From assembly GCA_020429045.1 (NCBI GenBank), contig JAGQLS010000010.1, positions 1 through 50,323 on the forward strand: DNA of 50,323 nucleotides, written 5' to 3'. The translations under genes were made by a program, and so were the position numbers. Position 1 is the stretch's first letter, and each line of letters begins with the position of its first letter. Positions 8,949 through 17,441 of the stretch are shown here, piece by piece. The stretch is from Candidatus Woesebacteria bacterium (GTDB taxonomy: Bacteria; Patescibacteriota; Microgenomatia; UBA1406; GWC2-37-13). The notes under the pieces were generated by a model. It did no database searches. It worked only from the letters and a program-made list of their open reading frames with translations, and was not told where the DNA came from.

Positions 8949-10064
8949 ATGAAGATTGCATTGGTACACGATCAACTCCAGGAATTTGGTGGCGCAGAAC
9001 GCGTTCTGGTCGCACTCAAAAAAATATACCCGCAAGCCGATGTGTACACCTCCTTCTATAACCCACGTGGGTTGGGAGAACACAACAAACACTTTGAAGG
9101 CTGGCATATACACGAGTCATGGGCGAGTCGTATTCCTTTTTTTGGCAAGTTGTATTCACCGCTTCGGTTTTTAGCTCCATGGATTTGGGAATCGTTCGAT
9201 TTCTCGGCGTACGATGTGGTGATGAGTTCCTCGGGGTGGTACATGTCCAAAGGTATCATAACCAAACCCGACACCCAGCACATATGCTATCTGCATCATC
9301 AACCACGCTACCTCTACCATTACCCCACTGCTGTCGAGTGGCAAAAATACCTGCCAGTGAACATTTACGCGCATATCATAAATCATGGTTTGCGTATGTG
9401 GGATTTCGAGTCGTCGCAGCGTGTAGACTTTTTCATCGCCAATTCTGAAGAAACGAAATCAAGGATCAAAAAATTTTACCGACGAGATGCGCATGTTATT
9501 TACCCACCGGTTGCAATCCCTGCAACCATAAGCGAAAGCGCAGAGAATAAAAACTATTTTGTCACCACCGCGCGCCTGGCACGAGCCAAGCATATTGACC
9601 TTCTGATCAAGGCCGCAAACAAAAAAAAGTTCTCCCTCAAGATCATTGGGCGTGGGAGGGATGAAGAATATTTGCGCAGCATCGCGGGCCCAACAGTTGA
9701 ATTTCTCTCATATGTTGAAGACAAGGCATTTGCCAACATTTATCAACAAGCAAAAGCCTTTTTGTTTGCGGCAGAGGAAGAAGAATTTGGCATCGCACCT
9801 GTTGAAGCCATGGGCTATGGATTGCCGGTTGTCGCCTATGCCTCTGGGGGGCTAAAAGAAACAGTCAAACACAAAAAAAACGGGTACCTTTTTAACGCGC
9901 TTACTGTTGATGCACTTCTTGAACAAATTGCAGCGCTTGACAATCTTTCTAAACAGAAATATCATGAGATGCAACAAGCAGCACGAAAAGAAGCTGAATG
10001 CTATAGTTTTGCAGTTTTCGAAAAACACATCAAGCAATTTGTGGAAAATATTACACAGGAATGA
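8949..10064 (+). CDS. GT4 family glycosyltransferase (GT-B fold)
   Basis: This cytoplasmic retaining glycosyltransferase of 371 residues begins KIALVHDQLQEFGGAERVL, the acceptor-side glycine loop of GT4 enzymes. The C-terminal domain has TTARLARAKHIDLLIKA and IIGRGRDEEYL, then the E-x7-E nucleotide-sugar motif in EEFGIAPVEAMGYGLPVVA. The middle region (HHQPRYLYHYPTAVEW) resembles mannosyl- or rhamnosyltransferases that act on polyprenyl-linked sugars, but the sugar cannot be told from sequence. It is a single-gene unit, divergent from uppP, with a -10 box 8 bases before the start. It probably works in the same glycan pathway as the downstream cluster. Confidence 0.92.
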   Translation: MKIALVHDQLQEFGGAERVLVALKKIYPQADVYTSFYNPRGLGEHNKHFEGWHIHESWASRIPFFGKLYSPLRFLAPWIWESFDFSAYDVVMSSSGWYMSKGIITKPDTQHICYLHHQPRYLYHYPTAVEWQKYLPVNIYAHIINHGLRMWDFESSQRVDFFIANSEETKSRIKKFYRRDAHVIYPPVAIPATISESAENKNYFVTTARLARAKHIDLLIKAANKKKFSLKIIGRGRDEEYLRSIAGPTVEFLSYVEDKAFANIYQQAKAFLFAAEEEEFGIAPVEAMGYGLPVVAYASGGLKETVKHKKNGYLFNALTVDALLEQIAALDNLSKQKYHEMQQAARKEAECYSFAVFEKHIKQFVENITQE

Positions 10065-10151
10065 AAAGTCTCAAGCTGCATTCGCATGATAAAAAAACGT
10101 CCTTGTTTCGTGCATGAGTCTTGATGCGAGTACTCTTTTCTCACAATAATC

Positions 10152-10562
10152 CTACTTTTGTTTGTGCACCTTAACCGGAAGTTTCTTAAAATCGTTATCA
10201 AATGTTACAACTTCACAATTTTCCTTCAAAGCTCGAAAGCAAAGATATAAATCGGTAAAGTCAATGGTCGTTTTTTTAGACGATAATAATATTTCGATAA
10301 CCCGCGATTTTGATATTTCAAGAATGTTAATCATGTTCCAATTGATGAGTGTTATGAGTCCATCAATATACTCACTTCGCTGTATTTTATATTGTCGATC
10401 CATGAGGTACATAAATTCATGAATAACAATAATAGAAAGATAGGTTTCCACCTCTTGTCTGGTAATTGTTTCAAGTATTTTTTTACTTTTTGCGAATGCC
10501 TTTGGATTGTCCTTTGTAAAAAAACGTAAAAGAATTTTGGTATCTAGAATAAATTTTTTCAT
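10152..10562 (-). CDS. PIN-domain RNase, VapC-like toxin
   Basis: The 136-residue PIN domain has the expected acidic metal-binding positions: Asp in FILDTKILLRF near the N-terminus, Glu in VIHEF, Asp in IDFTDLYLCF, and Asp in TFDNDFKKLP near the C-terminus. VapC toxins cut tRNA or rRNA and are held inactive by the upstream-encoded antitoxin. The gene overlaps the antitoxin gene by 4 bases. It is AT-rich and sits as a unit between unrelated genes, as is common for mobile toxin-antitoxin pairs. Confidence 0.88.
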   Translation of the reverse strand: MKKFILDTKILLRFFTKDNPKAFAKSKKILETITRQEVETYLSIIVIHEFMYLMDRQYKIQRSEYIDGLITLINWNMINILEISKSRVIEILLSSKKTTIDFTDLYLCFRALKENCEVVTFDNDFKKLPVKVHKQK

Positions 10563-10825
10563 TTTTGTCGATTATATTTTTCCATAAGATAAACAGGATA
10601 ATCCTTTTCCATCGCCTTTTTTAATTGTCTGTCGGTAAACTTTCTCTTGCTTGGCTTGATATGTGATGCCAAATCATCAACCATCGACCCTTTCACGGGT
10701 TTGAGCATTGCTTCATCTTTAATGATTTCTATATATACACTATCCCCGGGCTTGACACGCAGTGCATCCATGACCGCAGTACCGAGCGTTATCTGATTTT
10801 TTGAAGAAATTTTAGCGTATTTCAT
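10559..10825 (-). CDS. AbrB/SpoVT-type antitoxin (VapB-like)
   Basis: This 88-residue protein has an N-terminal swapped-hairpin DNA-binding domain (KISSKNQITLGTAVMDALRVKPGDSV) and a C-terminal basic and helical tail (KPSKRKFTDRQLKKAMEKDY) that likely wraps the toxin. It is placed before the PIN gene with a 4-base overlap. By family, such proteins bind their own promoter. A weak CACAAT box sits 5 bases before the ATG. Confidence 0.85.
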   Translation of the reverse strand: MKYAKISSKNQITLGTAVMDALRVKPGDSVYIEIIKDEAMLKPVKGSMVDDLASHIKPSKRKFTDRQLKKAMEKDYPVYLMEKYNRQK

Positions 10826-10924
10826 AGCCTATTGTGACTAAATGATAATGATGGAGAACGACCTCAATACTTTACTTTATATCATTTCGCTTTACTTATA
10901 AAAGTGGGAATAGGAAGCAGAATA

Positions 10925-12139
10925 TTATTCGTATCGTATAGCCTCGATTGGCGAAAGATCGGCAGCTTTTTTTGCTGGAAAGACACCAAAAATAACACCA
11001 ATCGCAGAAGACACACCAATGGCAAGCGCAACAGAGCCCGCATCGATATACGCTGGGAAAAATCGCTGAATAAACAGCACGATGAGATACGAAAAAAACA
11101 AACCTGCAATTCCGCCCAAGAGCGATAAGATAACCGACTCAAGCAGAAATTGATAGAGAATGTCGTTGCGCCGTGCACCAAGCGCACGACGAATACCGAT
11201 TTCCTTGATGCGTTCAGTCACCGACACGTACATAATATTCATAATCCCGATGCCGCCGACAACGAGAGAAATTGCGGCAATGGCAACAAGCACCGTATTG
11301 ATCACCGAAAAAATAGACGAAATGGCACTTATGAGTTCGTCTTGCCGAAGAATCGAAAATTCATCTTCCTCGTACCGTTTGAGAAGCGTACGTTCGATTT
11401 CTTTTATTGCTTTGGTCATGTCGTTTTCGGAACGTGCTTGACCTATCAGCACGATAAATTCTTTATTGGTGTTATAAATGAATCCGGTTTTGTAGGGAAT
11501 ATAGACGAATGAATCAAAATCCGGACCGCCAAACCCCCCGCCTCCTTTGGAATTGGCTACGCCGATGACTTTGAATGACTGTTTCCCGATTTTTATTTGT
11601 TCGTTGATCGCTTTTTGCGGAGAACCGAACAAGTCTTCTGCAAGATTTGGGGCAAGGACCGCGACTTTGGCGCGCTTGTCGTTGTCCAGATCCGTAAACA
11701 ACGTTCCGTATTCAGCTTTCAAATTGAGCACGGTAAACACTTCGGCATTGGACATATAAATATCAGTGTATTTTGACTCCGAACGCGCCTCTACTGTTGT
11801 AGTATTTGTGAAAACGGGTACCACGCTCGTGAGTGTGCGTATTCGTTGCAAACTCCGCACGTCCTTTTCGTCAAATTTGATGGATCCAAACCCCGGACCC
11901 GCACTGCTGCGGAAACCACCGCTTTCATTGAGGATCTGTCCTGGAACAACCCGGATGAGATTCGTTCCCAAGTCTTCAAATTGTTGTTCGATATATGCGC
12001 GCAACCCGAGTCCGAAGGCGGTTAAAAGTACGACGGCCATCACGCCGATGAGTATGCCAAGCGACGTGAGGAATGTTCGACTTTTGTTACGAGAAAAATC
12101 AAACAACGCTGATTTGAGTGTAAAAAATAGATATTCCAA
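10925..12139 (-). CDS. MacB/FtsX-type ABC transporter permease
   Basis: This 404-residue permease has one N-terminal membrane helix (about residues 22-46), a large extracytoplasmic MacB-type domain (residues about 50-270), and three C-terminal helices. The FtsX-like signature includes MYVSVTERIKEIGIRRALGARR just before the last helices. It is the third gene of an adaptor-ATPase-permease operon, 36 bases after the ATPase. MacAB-type systems use ATP for mechanotransmission to drive export of peptides, lipids or toxins. In a monoderm-type cell it would act with the adaptor without an outer-membrane channel (inference). Confidence 0.93.
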   Translation of the reverse strand: MEYLFFTLKSALFDFSRNKSRTFLTSLGILIGVMAVVLLTAFGLGLRAYIEQQFEDLGTNLIRVVPGQILNESGGFRSSAGPGFGSIKFDEKDVRSLQRIRTLTSVVPVFTNTTTVEARSESKYTDIYMSNAEVFTVLNLKAEYGTLFTDLDNDKRAKVAVLAPNLAEDLFGSPQKAINEQIKIGKQSFKVIGVANSKGGGGFGGPDFDSFVYIPYKTGFIYNTNKEFIVLIGQARSENDMTKAIKEIERTLLKRYEEDEFSILRQDELISAISSIFSVINTVLVAIAAISLVVGGIGIMNIMYVSVTERIKEIGIRRALGARRNDILYQFLLESVILSLLGGIAGLFFSYLIVLFIQRFFPAYIDAGSVALAIGVSSAIGVIFGVFPAKKAADLSPIEAIRYE

Positions 12140-12175
12140 TGAAATACAGTACGAATTGATAATGGTGAATTGATT

Positions 12176-12844
12176 TCAAACAATTTTTCCGTCGACGATT
12201 TGAATTTGTCTATTTGTTTGTTCGGCGATTTCTTTTTCATGCGTCACAATGACAATCGTCACTTGTTCGTCTTTATTAAGTTCTTTTAATAGTTTCATAA
12301 TTTCTTGACCAGTTTTGCTATCCAAGTTTCCTGTCGGCTCGTCTGCCAACACAAGCTCCGGACTAATAATAAGTGCTCGAGCTATAGCAACACGCTGTTG
12401 TTGCCCTCCTGAAATTTTGTTGGGGTAGGAATCTGCCTTCTCTGCGATACCAAATCGTTCCATGAGTGTTTGTGAGCGTTTTTCCGGATCAAACGACAGT
12501 TTTCTGCGCGAATAAATCGTAGGAAGGAGAATATTTTCTTTAACTGTCAATTTTGGAATAAGATTAAATTGTTGAAATACAAACCCGACAAATTCGTTGC
12601 GGAGTTTAGAAATTTCATTGTCATTTAATTGCGAAGCGTCGATATCGTTAAAATACACAGAGCCTCGTGAAGGTTTGTCAAGCAAGCCAATAACGTGCAT
12701 AAGGGTCGATTTTCCCGAACCCGACGGCCCGATGATTGAACTAAATTCTCCCTTTTTGATCGCCAGCGATATTCCTTTAAGCGCGGTGAATACGACGCCC
12801 TTGTCAATTTCGAATTCTTTCCAGACAGTATCGACTCTAATCAT
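12176..12844 (-). CDS. ABC transporter ATP-binding protein (MacB/LolD family)
   Basis: This ATPase of about 222 residues has a Walker [11 protein letters not shown]-loop [10 protein letters not shown], signature [15 protein letters not shown], Walker [14 protein letters not shown], and H-loop VTHEKE. The [10 protein letters not shown] form is typical of the LolD/MacB/FtsE group, matching the neighbouring permease. The ATG at 12844 is preferred to the one at 12871 because [11 protein letters not shown] is the usual family beginning. It lies between the adaptor and permease genes on the same strand. Confidence 0.95.
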   Translation of the reverse strand: MIRVDTVWKEFEIDKGVVFTALKGISLAIKKGEFSSIIGPSGSGKSTLMHVIGLLDKPSRGSVYFNDIDASQLNDNEISKLRNEFVGFVFQQFNLIPKLTVKENILLPTIYSRRKLSFDPEKRSQTLMERFGIAEKADSYPNKISGGQQQRVAIARALIISPELVLADEPTGNLDSKTGQEIMKLLKELNKDEQVTIVIVTHEKEIAEQTNRQIQIVDGKIV

Positions 12845-12927
12845 AAAAATAATGAGTGTAAGTAATAACACATAGTTTTTGGTGAAAGCAATGGGTAACG
12901 ACTGAACTCGAACGCTTGATGAGGTTG

Positions 12928-13989
12928 TCAGCTTTCCGGCTCGACGATGACATCGCCTTCGGATAAACCTGAGGTCACCTCTATCCCTTGATCGTATTCC
13001 TTGCCAACAGTGATGACTGTTTTTTCCAACGTGCCGTCTTGTTTTTCGAGCATCACGTAGTCTTTGTCGTTCTCCTCGATGAGATATTCAAACGGAACAA
13101 ACAAACTGTTTGGAGCATCGCCTATCACAAATTCCACATCGCCTGTCATGCCCAATCGCAGCTGGGAAACATCTGCTCCATCCAGGTCCATGCGCACATC
13201 ATAGACCGTGCCGGTTTCATCGGTACGTGGAGCAAACCCGATTTTTGCGATAGTACCGGTAAAGCTCTGGTCAGGAAAGGCATCAAGCGTGATACTACCA
13301 GTTTGTCCTTCGACCAAATCTACTACTTCTGTCTGATCCGCAGACAAAGAAAAGTCGATCGTGTCGGGGTTTACCACTTCGTACATATCGGTTACAGAAA
13401 CATTGACTCCTGCAACGTCTGCATCAGCGCGGGTCACGACACCTGCGATAGGGGTGTAAAGATATGAATATTCTTTGGCAATAGACTGGAGCTCAACATC
13501 GAGCACCGTGTTGTTGAGATCGAGTTGCGATTGTTTGAGTACCCGCTCTGCCTCGGTACGGACTTCTTTTGAAAGGTCGACGATGTCATCTTGGTTATCA
13601 TCATTGGTTTGCTCAAACGTGTATCTATTTTTTTCATAGGTATTGAGATATTTTTCAAGCGTTTTCTGAAGTTGACGTTGATCAAGCGAGGCGATGCCTT
13701 GATATTGTTTTACCGTGTCGCCTTCTTTAACCCCCACCCACGACAAACGCCCTGCGGTTTGGAAATGAAGGAGCACATGTTCTTCTGCATCGATTGCTCC
13801 ACTGAGGGCAAGTGTCTCTTTGAGGTCTTCGCGGGTCACAGTATAACGCTTGCGCTCTTGTGCTTGTGTTTTTTGTTTGTTGTATCGATAGAGCAAAAAT
13901 CCTCCGATGGCGATAATGATAAAAATAAGGTACCAACGTTTTTTGAGGATATTCCAAACGCCCGATGCTTGTTTTTTTACCTTTTGCAT
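12928..13989 (-). CDS. HlyD/MacA-type membrane-fusion adaptor
   Basis: This 353-residue adaptor is anchored by one N-terminal helix (about residues 19-35, WYLIFIIIAIGGFLLYR). A beta-barrel and lipoyl half-motif (HFQTAGRLSWVGVKEGDTV) follows, then a short coiled-coil hairpin with a Q/N/D-rich turn (FEQTNDDNQDDIVDL). The second lipoyl half is YLYTPIAGVVTRADADVAG, and a membrane-proximal barrel ends the protein. It is the first gene of the operon, with an extended -10 box 9 bases upstream. The pairing with MacB-type proteins indicates an efflux or lipid/peptide export pump. Confidence 0.92.
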   Translation of the reverse strand: MQKVKKQASGVWNILKKRWYLIFIIIAIGGFLLYRYNKQKTQAQERKRYTVTREDLKETLALSGAIDAEEHVLLHFQTAGRLSWVGVKEGDTVKQYQGIASLDQRQLQKTLEKYLNTYEKNRYTFEQTNDDNQDDIVDLSKEVRTEAERVLKQSQLDLNNTVLDVELQSIAKEYSYLYTPIAGVVTRADADVAGVNVSVTDMYEVVNPDTIDFSLSADQTEVVDLVEGQTGSITLDAFPDQSFTGTIAKIGFAPRTDETGTVYDVRMDLDGADVSQLRLGMTGDVEFVIGDAPNSLFVPFEYLIEENDKDYVMLEKQDGTLEKTVITVGKEYDQGIEVTSGLSEGDVIVEPES

Positions 13990-13998
13990 AGAATTTAT

Positions 13999-14004
13999 AT
14001 TCTA
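13999..14004 (-). promoter_or_regulatory. Extended -10 box (TGG-TAGAAT) for the efflux operon
   Basis: TGGTAGAAT on the minus strand lies 9 bases before the adaptor ATG at 13989. Confidence 0.5.
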
Positions 14005-14019
14005 CCATGAAATAATAAA

Positions 14020-15162
14020 TCATAAAAACGCGCTCCAGTCGGAGATAGGAAGCGTGTTGTGCAGCATGAAATTCCACGCGTACAAATAGATCGCAGGAAG
14101 AAGAATAGCCGCGATGACGGCAAACCGCTTGGAAGTAAAAAATTGTTGAAATGCAATGACCGCAAACGGCCACATGGGTAGACTATAACGAGCGATGTCT
14201 CGGTGCTCGACAAACAACGTGGAGACAAAAAACACCAGAGGAACATAAAAAAAACTCCTGTTCCAGTGATCTTTCAGCGAATACAGCGCAAGACCATAGA
14301 GGAAAAAGTAAAAAATCACATCCTCGAGCCACCAGCTACCAACCCACGTAGCCCCCGCATTAAACACGGCAAATGGTTTAACCAAGTGTATGTTGTCGCC
14401 GGACTTGAAATATGCAAAAAAGTCGCCGTACTGTATGGCATAAAGTTTAAACACTGCCACAAGCCCCAGCGGGATAAGCGCAAGAAAGAACCAACGCCAG
14501 TTGAATCGCTTTGTACGTATCCATTCCTCGATTATGGCAAGGCCGTAGCCTCCGGCAAGGAGGATGCCGGGCGATTTGGTCATAGCAGCAAGGCCTCCGA
14601 GAAATCCGGCAATGAGATAATTTTTCTGTTCAAAATAATAGATTGAAGACAAAATGAAAAAAAGAAACATGGTTTCTGGTGCTCCAACAGATCGTACAAC
14701 GAGAAACCGCGGCAAAAACAAAAAAACCGTTGTCAATAGGAGTGGCTTTTCAGTAAGACGAAGCTTATCGATGAGTGCATAAAAAAATAGTCCCAGCAAC
14801 ACCGAATAAAATATTGACGTAAACAACATCGACTTCAGATACCCCATGATGTACGCAAATGCCGAAATGACAACTGGATAAAGCGGCAAATGAGCGGCAA
14901 AATACTCCCACGAAAGTCCTTGTTCTATGGGCAACTTTTCAAAGAGCTCTTTGTTGTAGAGTGTTTTGGCGGGAATGATGTAGAGGGGGCCATCGTAGTT
15001 TTGATACACCATCAAAAAACTTGCATTTGATGACGCTGAACCGACAAAAAAGTCGATGCCGTACCACGAGTGAGCTTTGAGCATAAATGGAAGCCACGCA
15101 ATAACCGTACTTACCAAAACAACCAGAAGTACAGTACAATAAGAAGATATGTTTCGCGACAT
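14020..15162 (-). CDS. PIG-V-like membrane mannosyltransferase (GT-C)
   Basis: This multi-span membrane protein of about 380 residues has an outside loop after the first helix containing YQNYDGPLYIIP and, later, AAHLPLYPVVI. The aromatic-D-G-x-x-Y plus H-x-P-L-Y-P pattern resembles PIG-V/GT76-type mannosyltransferases, which use polyprenyl-phosphate mannose. Hydrophobic helices continue to near the C-terminus (ISDWSAFL). The ATG at 15162 is favoured over the one at 15204 because an extended -10 box (TGC-TACAAT) lies 7 bases before it. Its 5' end overlaps that of the divergent gene at 15149 by 14 bp. The exact sugar is unknown. Confidence 0.7.
   Translation of the reverse strand: MSRNISSYCTVLLVVLVSTVIAWLPFMLKAHSWYGIDFFVGSASSNASFLMVYQNYDGPLYIIPAKTLYNKELFEKLPIEQGLSWEYFAAHLPLYPVVISAFAYIMGYLKSMLFTSIFYSVLLGLFFYALIDKLRLTEKPLLLTTVFLFLPRFLVVRSVGAPETMFLFFILSSIYYFEQKNYLIAGFLGGLAAMTKSPGILLAGGYGLAIIEEWIRTKRFNWRWFFLALIPLGLVAVFKLYAIQYGDFFAYFKSGDNIHLVKPFAVFNAGATWVGSWWLEDVIFYFFLYGLALYSLKDHWNRSFFYVPLVFFVSTLFVEHRDIARYSLPMWPFAVIAFQQFFTSKRFAVIAAILLPAIYLYAWNFMLHNTLPISDWSAFL
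15135..15140 (+). promoter_or_regulatory. -10 box (TACAAT) for the gene at 15149
   Basis: TACAAT lies 8 bases before the ATG and inside the coding sequence of the opposite-strand gene 14020-15162. Confidence 0.5.
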
Positions 15163-16630
15163 ACGATCTATTGTAGCAAAAAACTGGCCCGCGGTACTGA
15201 TCATCGTGTGTGCTGCTCTCCTGCGATTTTATAATATTGCAGGCTATGTCACTTTTTTGGGCGACCAAGGGAGAGACGCGCTTATTCTCAAACACATTGT
15301 CACACTAAAACATTTACCTGCTATTGGAGCGCCCAGTTCGGTTGGACAAATTTATCTTGGTCCGTTTTATTATTACCTTATCGCGCCGTTCCTTCTTTTG
15401 TTTCGCTTTGATCCTATTGGGCCGGCAGTGGGCGTTGCGCTCCTTTCGATCGTGGGGACAATCGCGCTGTACTGGATAATGAAAAAGGAATGCGGAGTGA
15501 AAACAGCGCTCATTTCGATTCTTTTCATTTCGTTTTCCAGTTCCCTGATTGATTTGTCGCGATTTTCTTGGAACCCCAACCTTCTTCCCTATTTTTCTTT
15601 TTTTACACTCTACTTTTTTGACAAATTGCTTAAGGGAAAAGAAAAATTATATTGGCATGCGATACTGTGTGGCGCTTTTTTGTCCTTTTCTATTCAATTG
15701 CATTATCTTGCAGTTTTGTTGCTTGTACCGATGATGGTGATGCTAATTATCAATGTATTAAATAGTAATTTTTACACGCGAGGCAAAAAAAATCTTATGA
15801 AATGGGTCTATGCGTTGCTCTCATTTTGTTTCTTTTCTTCTCCGCTTATCGTATTTGATCTTCGTCACGATTTTTTAAACACGCGCAACTTTATGGCGCT
15901 TATCCAAGGTGGCAAGGTCATCGGGAATAGCTCGTATGCTTCTCGCGTGATCGAAACAGCAAGCGCGCTCGTAAATTTTACCTTTCGTCTACCGCTTGAC
16001 GCGCGCCTGAATATGTTGCTTGTGCTGTTCGTTGCATGTGGCGGCGTGTATATTGCATGGAAAAAAAAGAATACATTCATGGTGTTGATCAGTGCAAATA
16101 TCGTCGCTTATCTTTTTGGGTTTTCTCTGCTGAATAGCCCTCGGCTGATACATTACTTTGGTCCGGCATATCTTAGCCTATTCGTTGTTGTTGCCTATTT
16201 CATAGCTCAGATAAAAAATACCCGGGCGGTGGTTTTAATCACTGCTTGGACCATGCTCTTTTTCATCATTGCCCATTGGCGATACTATTACTTCAATATG
16301 CCTCCCAGCAATCAAATCGTGTATGCTAAAGAAGTTGCCGATTCGTTTGGGGAACACATCAACGCCCAGCCAATACAAATTGTTCCCTTGCCTTTCACCG
16401 AAACAGATGGGCACTTTCGTTACTTCTTGGATCTTGCAGGATACAACGTGCTCCCCGACAATTCTTCTGATCAGGCTGAAGAGCTTTTTGTCATGTGCTT
16501 TTCTCAAGATTGTAACCCGACCGGAGACCCCCACTGGCAAATCGCTGCGTTTTACAATAAACAATTGGTCGACTCTTGGCGTGTAAAAAATGTTACGATA
16601 TACAAATTCATCCATGGAAAAGAAACGTAA
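15149..16630 (+). CDS. GT-C-type membrane glycosyltransferase, DQxRD family
   Basis: This 493-residue integral membrane protein has about ten hydrophobic segments. The first outside loop has FLGDQGRDAL and, about 25 residues later, IGAPSSVGQIYLGPFYYY. The same D-Q/I-x-R-D then GP pattern is present in the proteins at 1-222, 39078-40592 and 43483-45006. The acidic residue is probably the catalytic base, as in ArnT/PMT-type enzymes (inference from family). A soluble C-terminal region of about 100 residues, with Cys-containing segments, follows the last helix. It is the first gene of a plus-strand series of glycan genes. Confidence 0.8.
   Translation: MFRDIRSIVAKNWPAVLIIVCAALLRFYNIAGYVTFLGDQGRDALILKHIVTLKHLPAIGAPSSVGQIYLGPFYYYLIAPFLLLFRFDPIGPAVGVALLSIVGTIALYWIMKKECGVKTALISILFISFSSSLIDLSRFSWNPNLLPYFSFFTLYFFDKLLKGKEKLYWHAILCGAFLSFSIQLHYLAVLLLVPMMVMLIINVLNSNFYTRGKKNLMKWVYALLSFCFFSSPLIVFDLRHDFLNTRNFMALIQGGKVIGNSSYASRVIETASALVNFTFRLPLDARLNMLLVLFVACGGVYIAWKKKNTFMVLISANIVAYLFGFSLLNSPRLIHYFGPAYLSLFVVVAYFIAQIKNTRAVVLITAWTMLFFIIAHWRYYYFNMPPSNQIVYAKEVADSFGEHINAQPIQIVPLPFTETDGHFRYFLDLAGYNVLPDNSSDQAEELFVMCFSQDCNPTGDPHWQIAAFYNKQLVDSWRVKNVTIYKFIHGKET
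15170..15175 (-). promoter_or_regulatory. Extended -10 box (TGC-TACAAT) for the gene 14020-15162
   Basis: It lies 7 bases before the minus-strand ATG at 15162 and inside the opposite gene's coding sequence. It decides between the two possible starts. Confidence 0.5.
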
Positions 16631-16697
16631 AGCGTACGTCTTGTAACTCAAAGCCTGTAACTTGTCCCTAATATCTAATAACTAATTATCTAGCCTT

Positions 16698-17441
16698 ATG
16701 GCCATCTCACTCATCATTCCTTGTTACAACGAGGAGGCAAACATACAAAAAGGAGTACTCGATAAAATCGGCAACTTCACCAAAAACGATAAACGATTTA
16801 AAGAAGTGCTCATCGTCGACGATGGTTCAGCTGACGAATCAAAAAGCATCATTCGTACAAAATATCTTTCACTTTTTCCCAAATTTCGCCTCATCCAAAA
16901 CAAACATCTGGGGAAAGCGTTTGCCATCATAAAAGGCATACAAGAAGCAACCGGAGAAACGATTATGTTTTCGGACATCGATCTGGCAACCCCCATCGAA
17001 GAAGCAGAAAAGTTGATCCAACTTGCGCAAAAAGAGTTTGATATCGTCATCGGTTCACGCAATACTTCTCGAGAAGGTGCCCCACTCAAGCGCAAAATCA
17101 TGGCGCTGGGGATGATTTTCATTCGAAGGTATCTCATCGGGCTCAAAGGAGTAACCGATACCCAGTGCGGGTTTAAACTTTTCCAAGCCAAAGCGGCAAA
17201 GGAAATCGTCAAACGGTTGCAAGTGTTTAAGAGTCGTTCTGAAGTACAAAATTCATCGATTTCTGCAGGGTTTGATCTGGAATTTTTGTTTGTCGGTTCA
17301 AAGTTAGGATATAAAATAGCAGAAGTGCCAGTTGTCTGGCGTCACGTTGAAACGAAAAACGTTACTTTTTTTCAATCGTCGCTTGAAGGGTTGAAAGATA
17401 TTCTTATGATTAAATGGTATGACATTTGTAAAAAATATTAA
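16698..17441 (+). CDS. GT2 polyprenyl-phosphate glycosyltransferase (DPM1/ALG5-like)
   Basis: This 247-residue GT-A enzyme begins ISLIIPCYNEEANI and has VDDGSADES, the double-Asp SDIDLATP, IVIGSRN, and DTQCGFKLF. The last motif is typical of dolichyl-phosphate glucosyl- or mannosyltransferases. It likely loads a sugar from a nucleotide donor onto polyprenyl phosphate on the cytoplasmic face. The GT-C enzymes encoded around it could use that lipid-linked sugar as donor outside. Its end overlaps the next gene by 23 bases. It lacks the C-terminal membrane helices of GtrB types. Confidence 0.92.
   Translation: MAISLIIPCYNEEANIQKGVLDKIGNFTKNDKRFKEVLIVDDGSADESKSIIRTKYLSLFPKFRLIQNKHLGKAFAIIKGIQEATGETIMFSDIDLATPIEEAEKLIQLAQKEFDIVIGSRNTSREGAPLKRKIMALGMIFIRRYLIGLKGVTDTQCGFKLFQAKAAKEIVKRLQVFKSRSEVQNSSISAGFDLEFLFVGSKLGYKIAEVPVVWRHVETKNVTFFQSSLEGLKDILMIKWYDICKKY

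Noticed and set aside
9056-9448. Long open frames antisense or out of frame to the GT4 gene
   Set aside because: They are shadows of the well supported glycosyltransferase and have no start signals or family resemblance.
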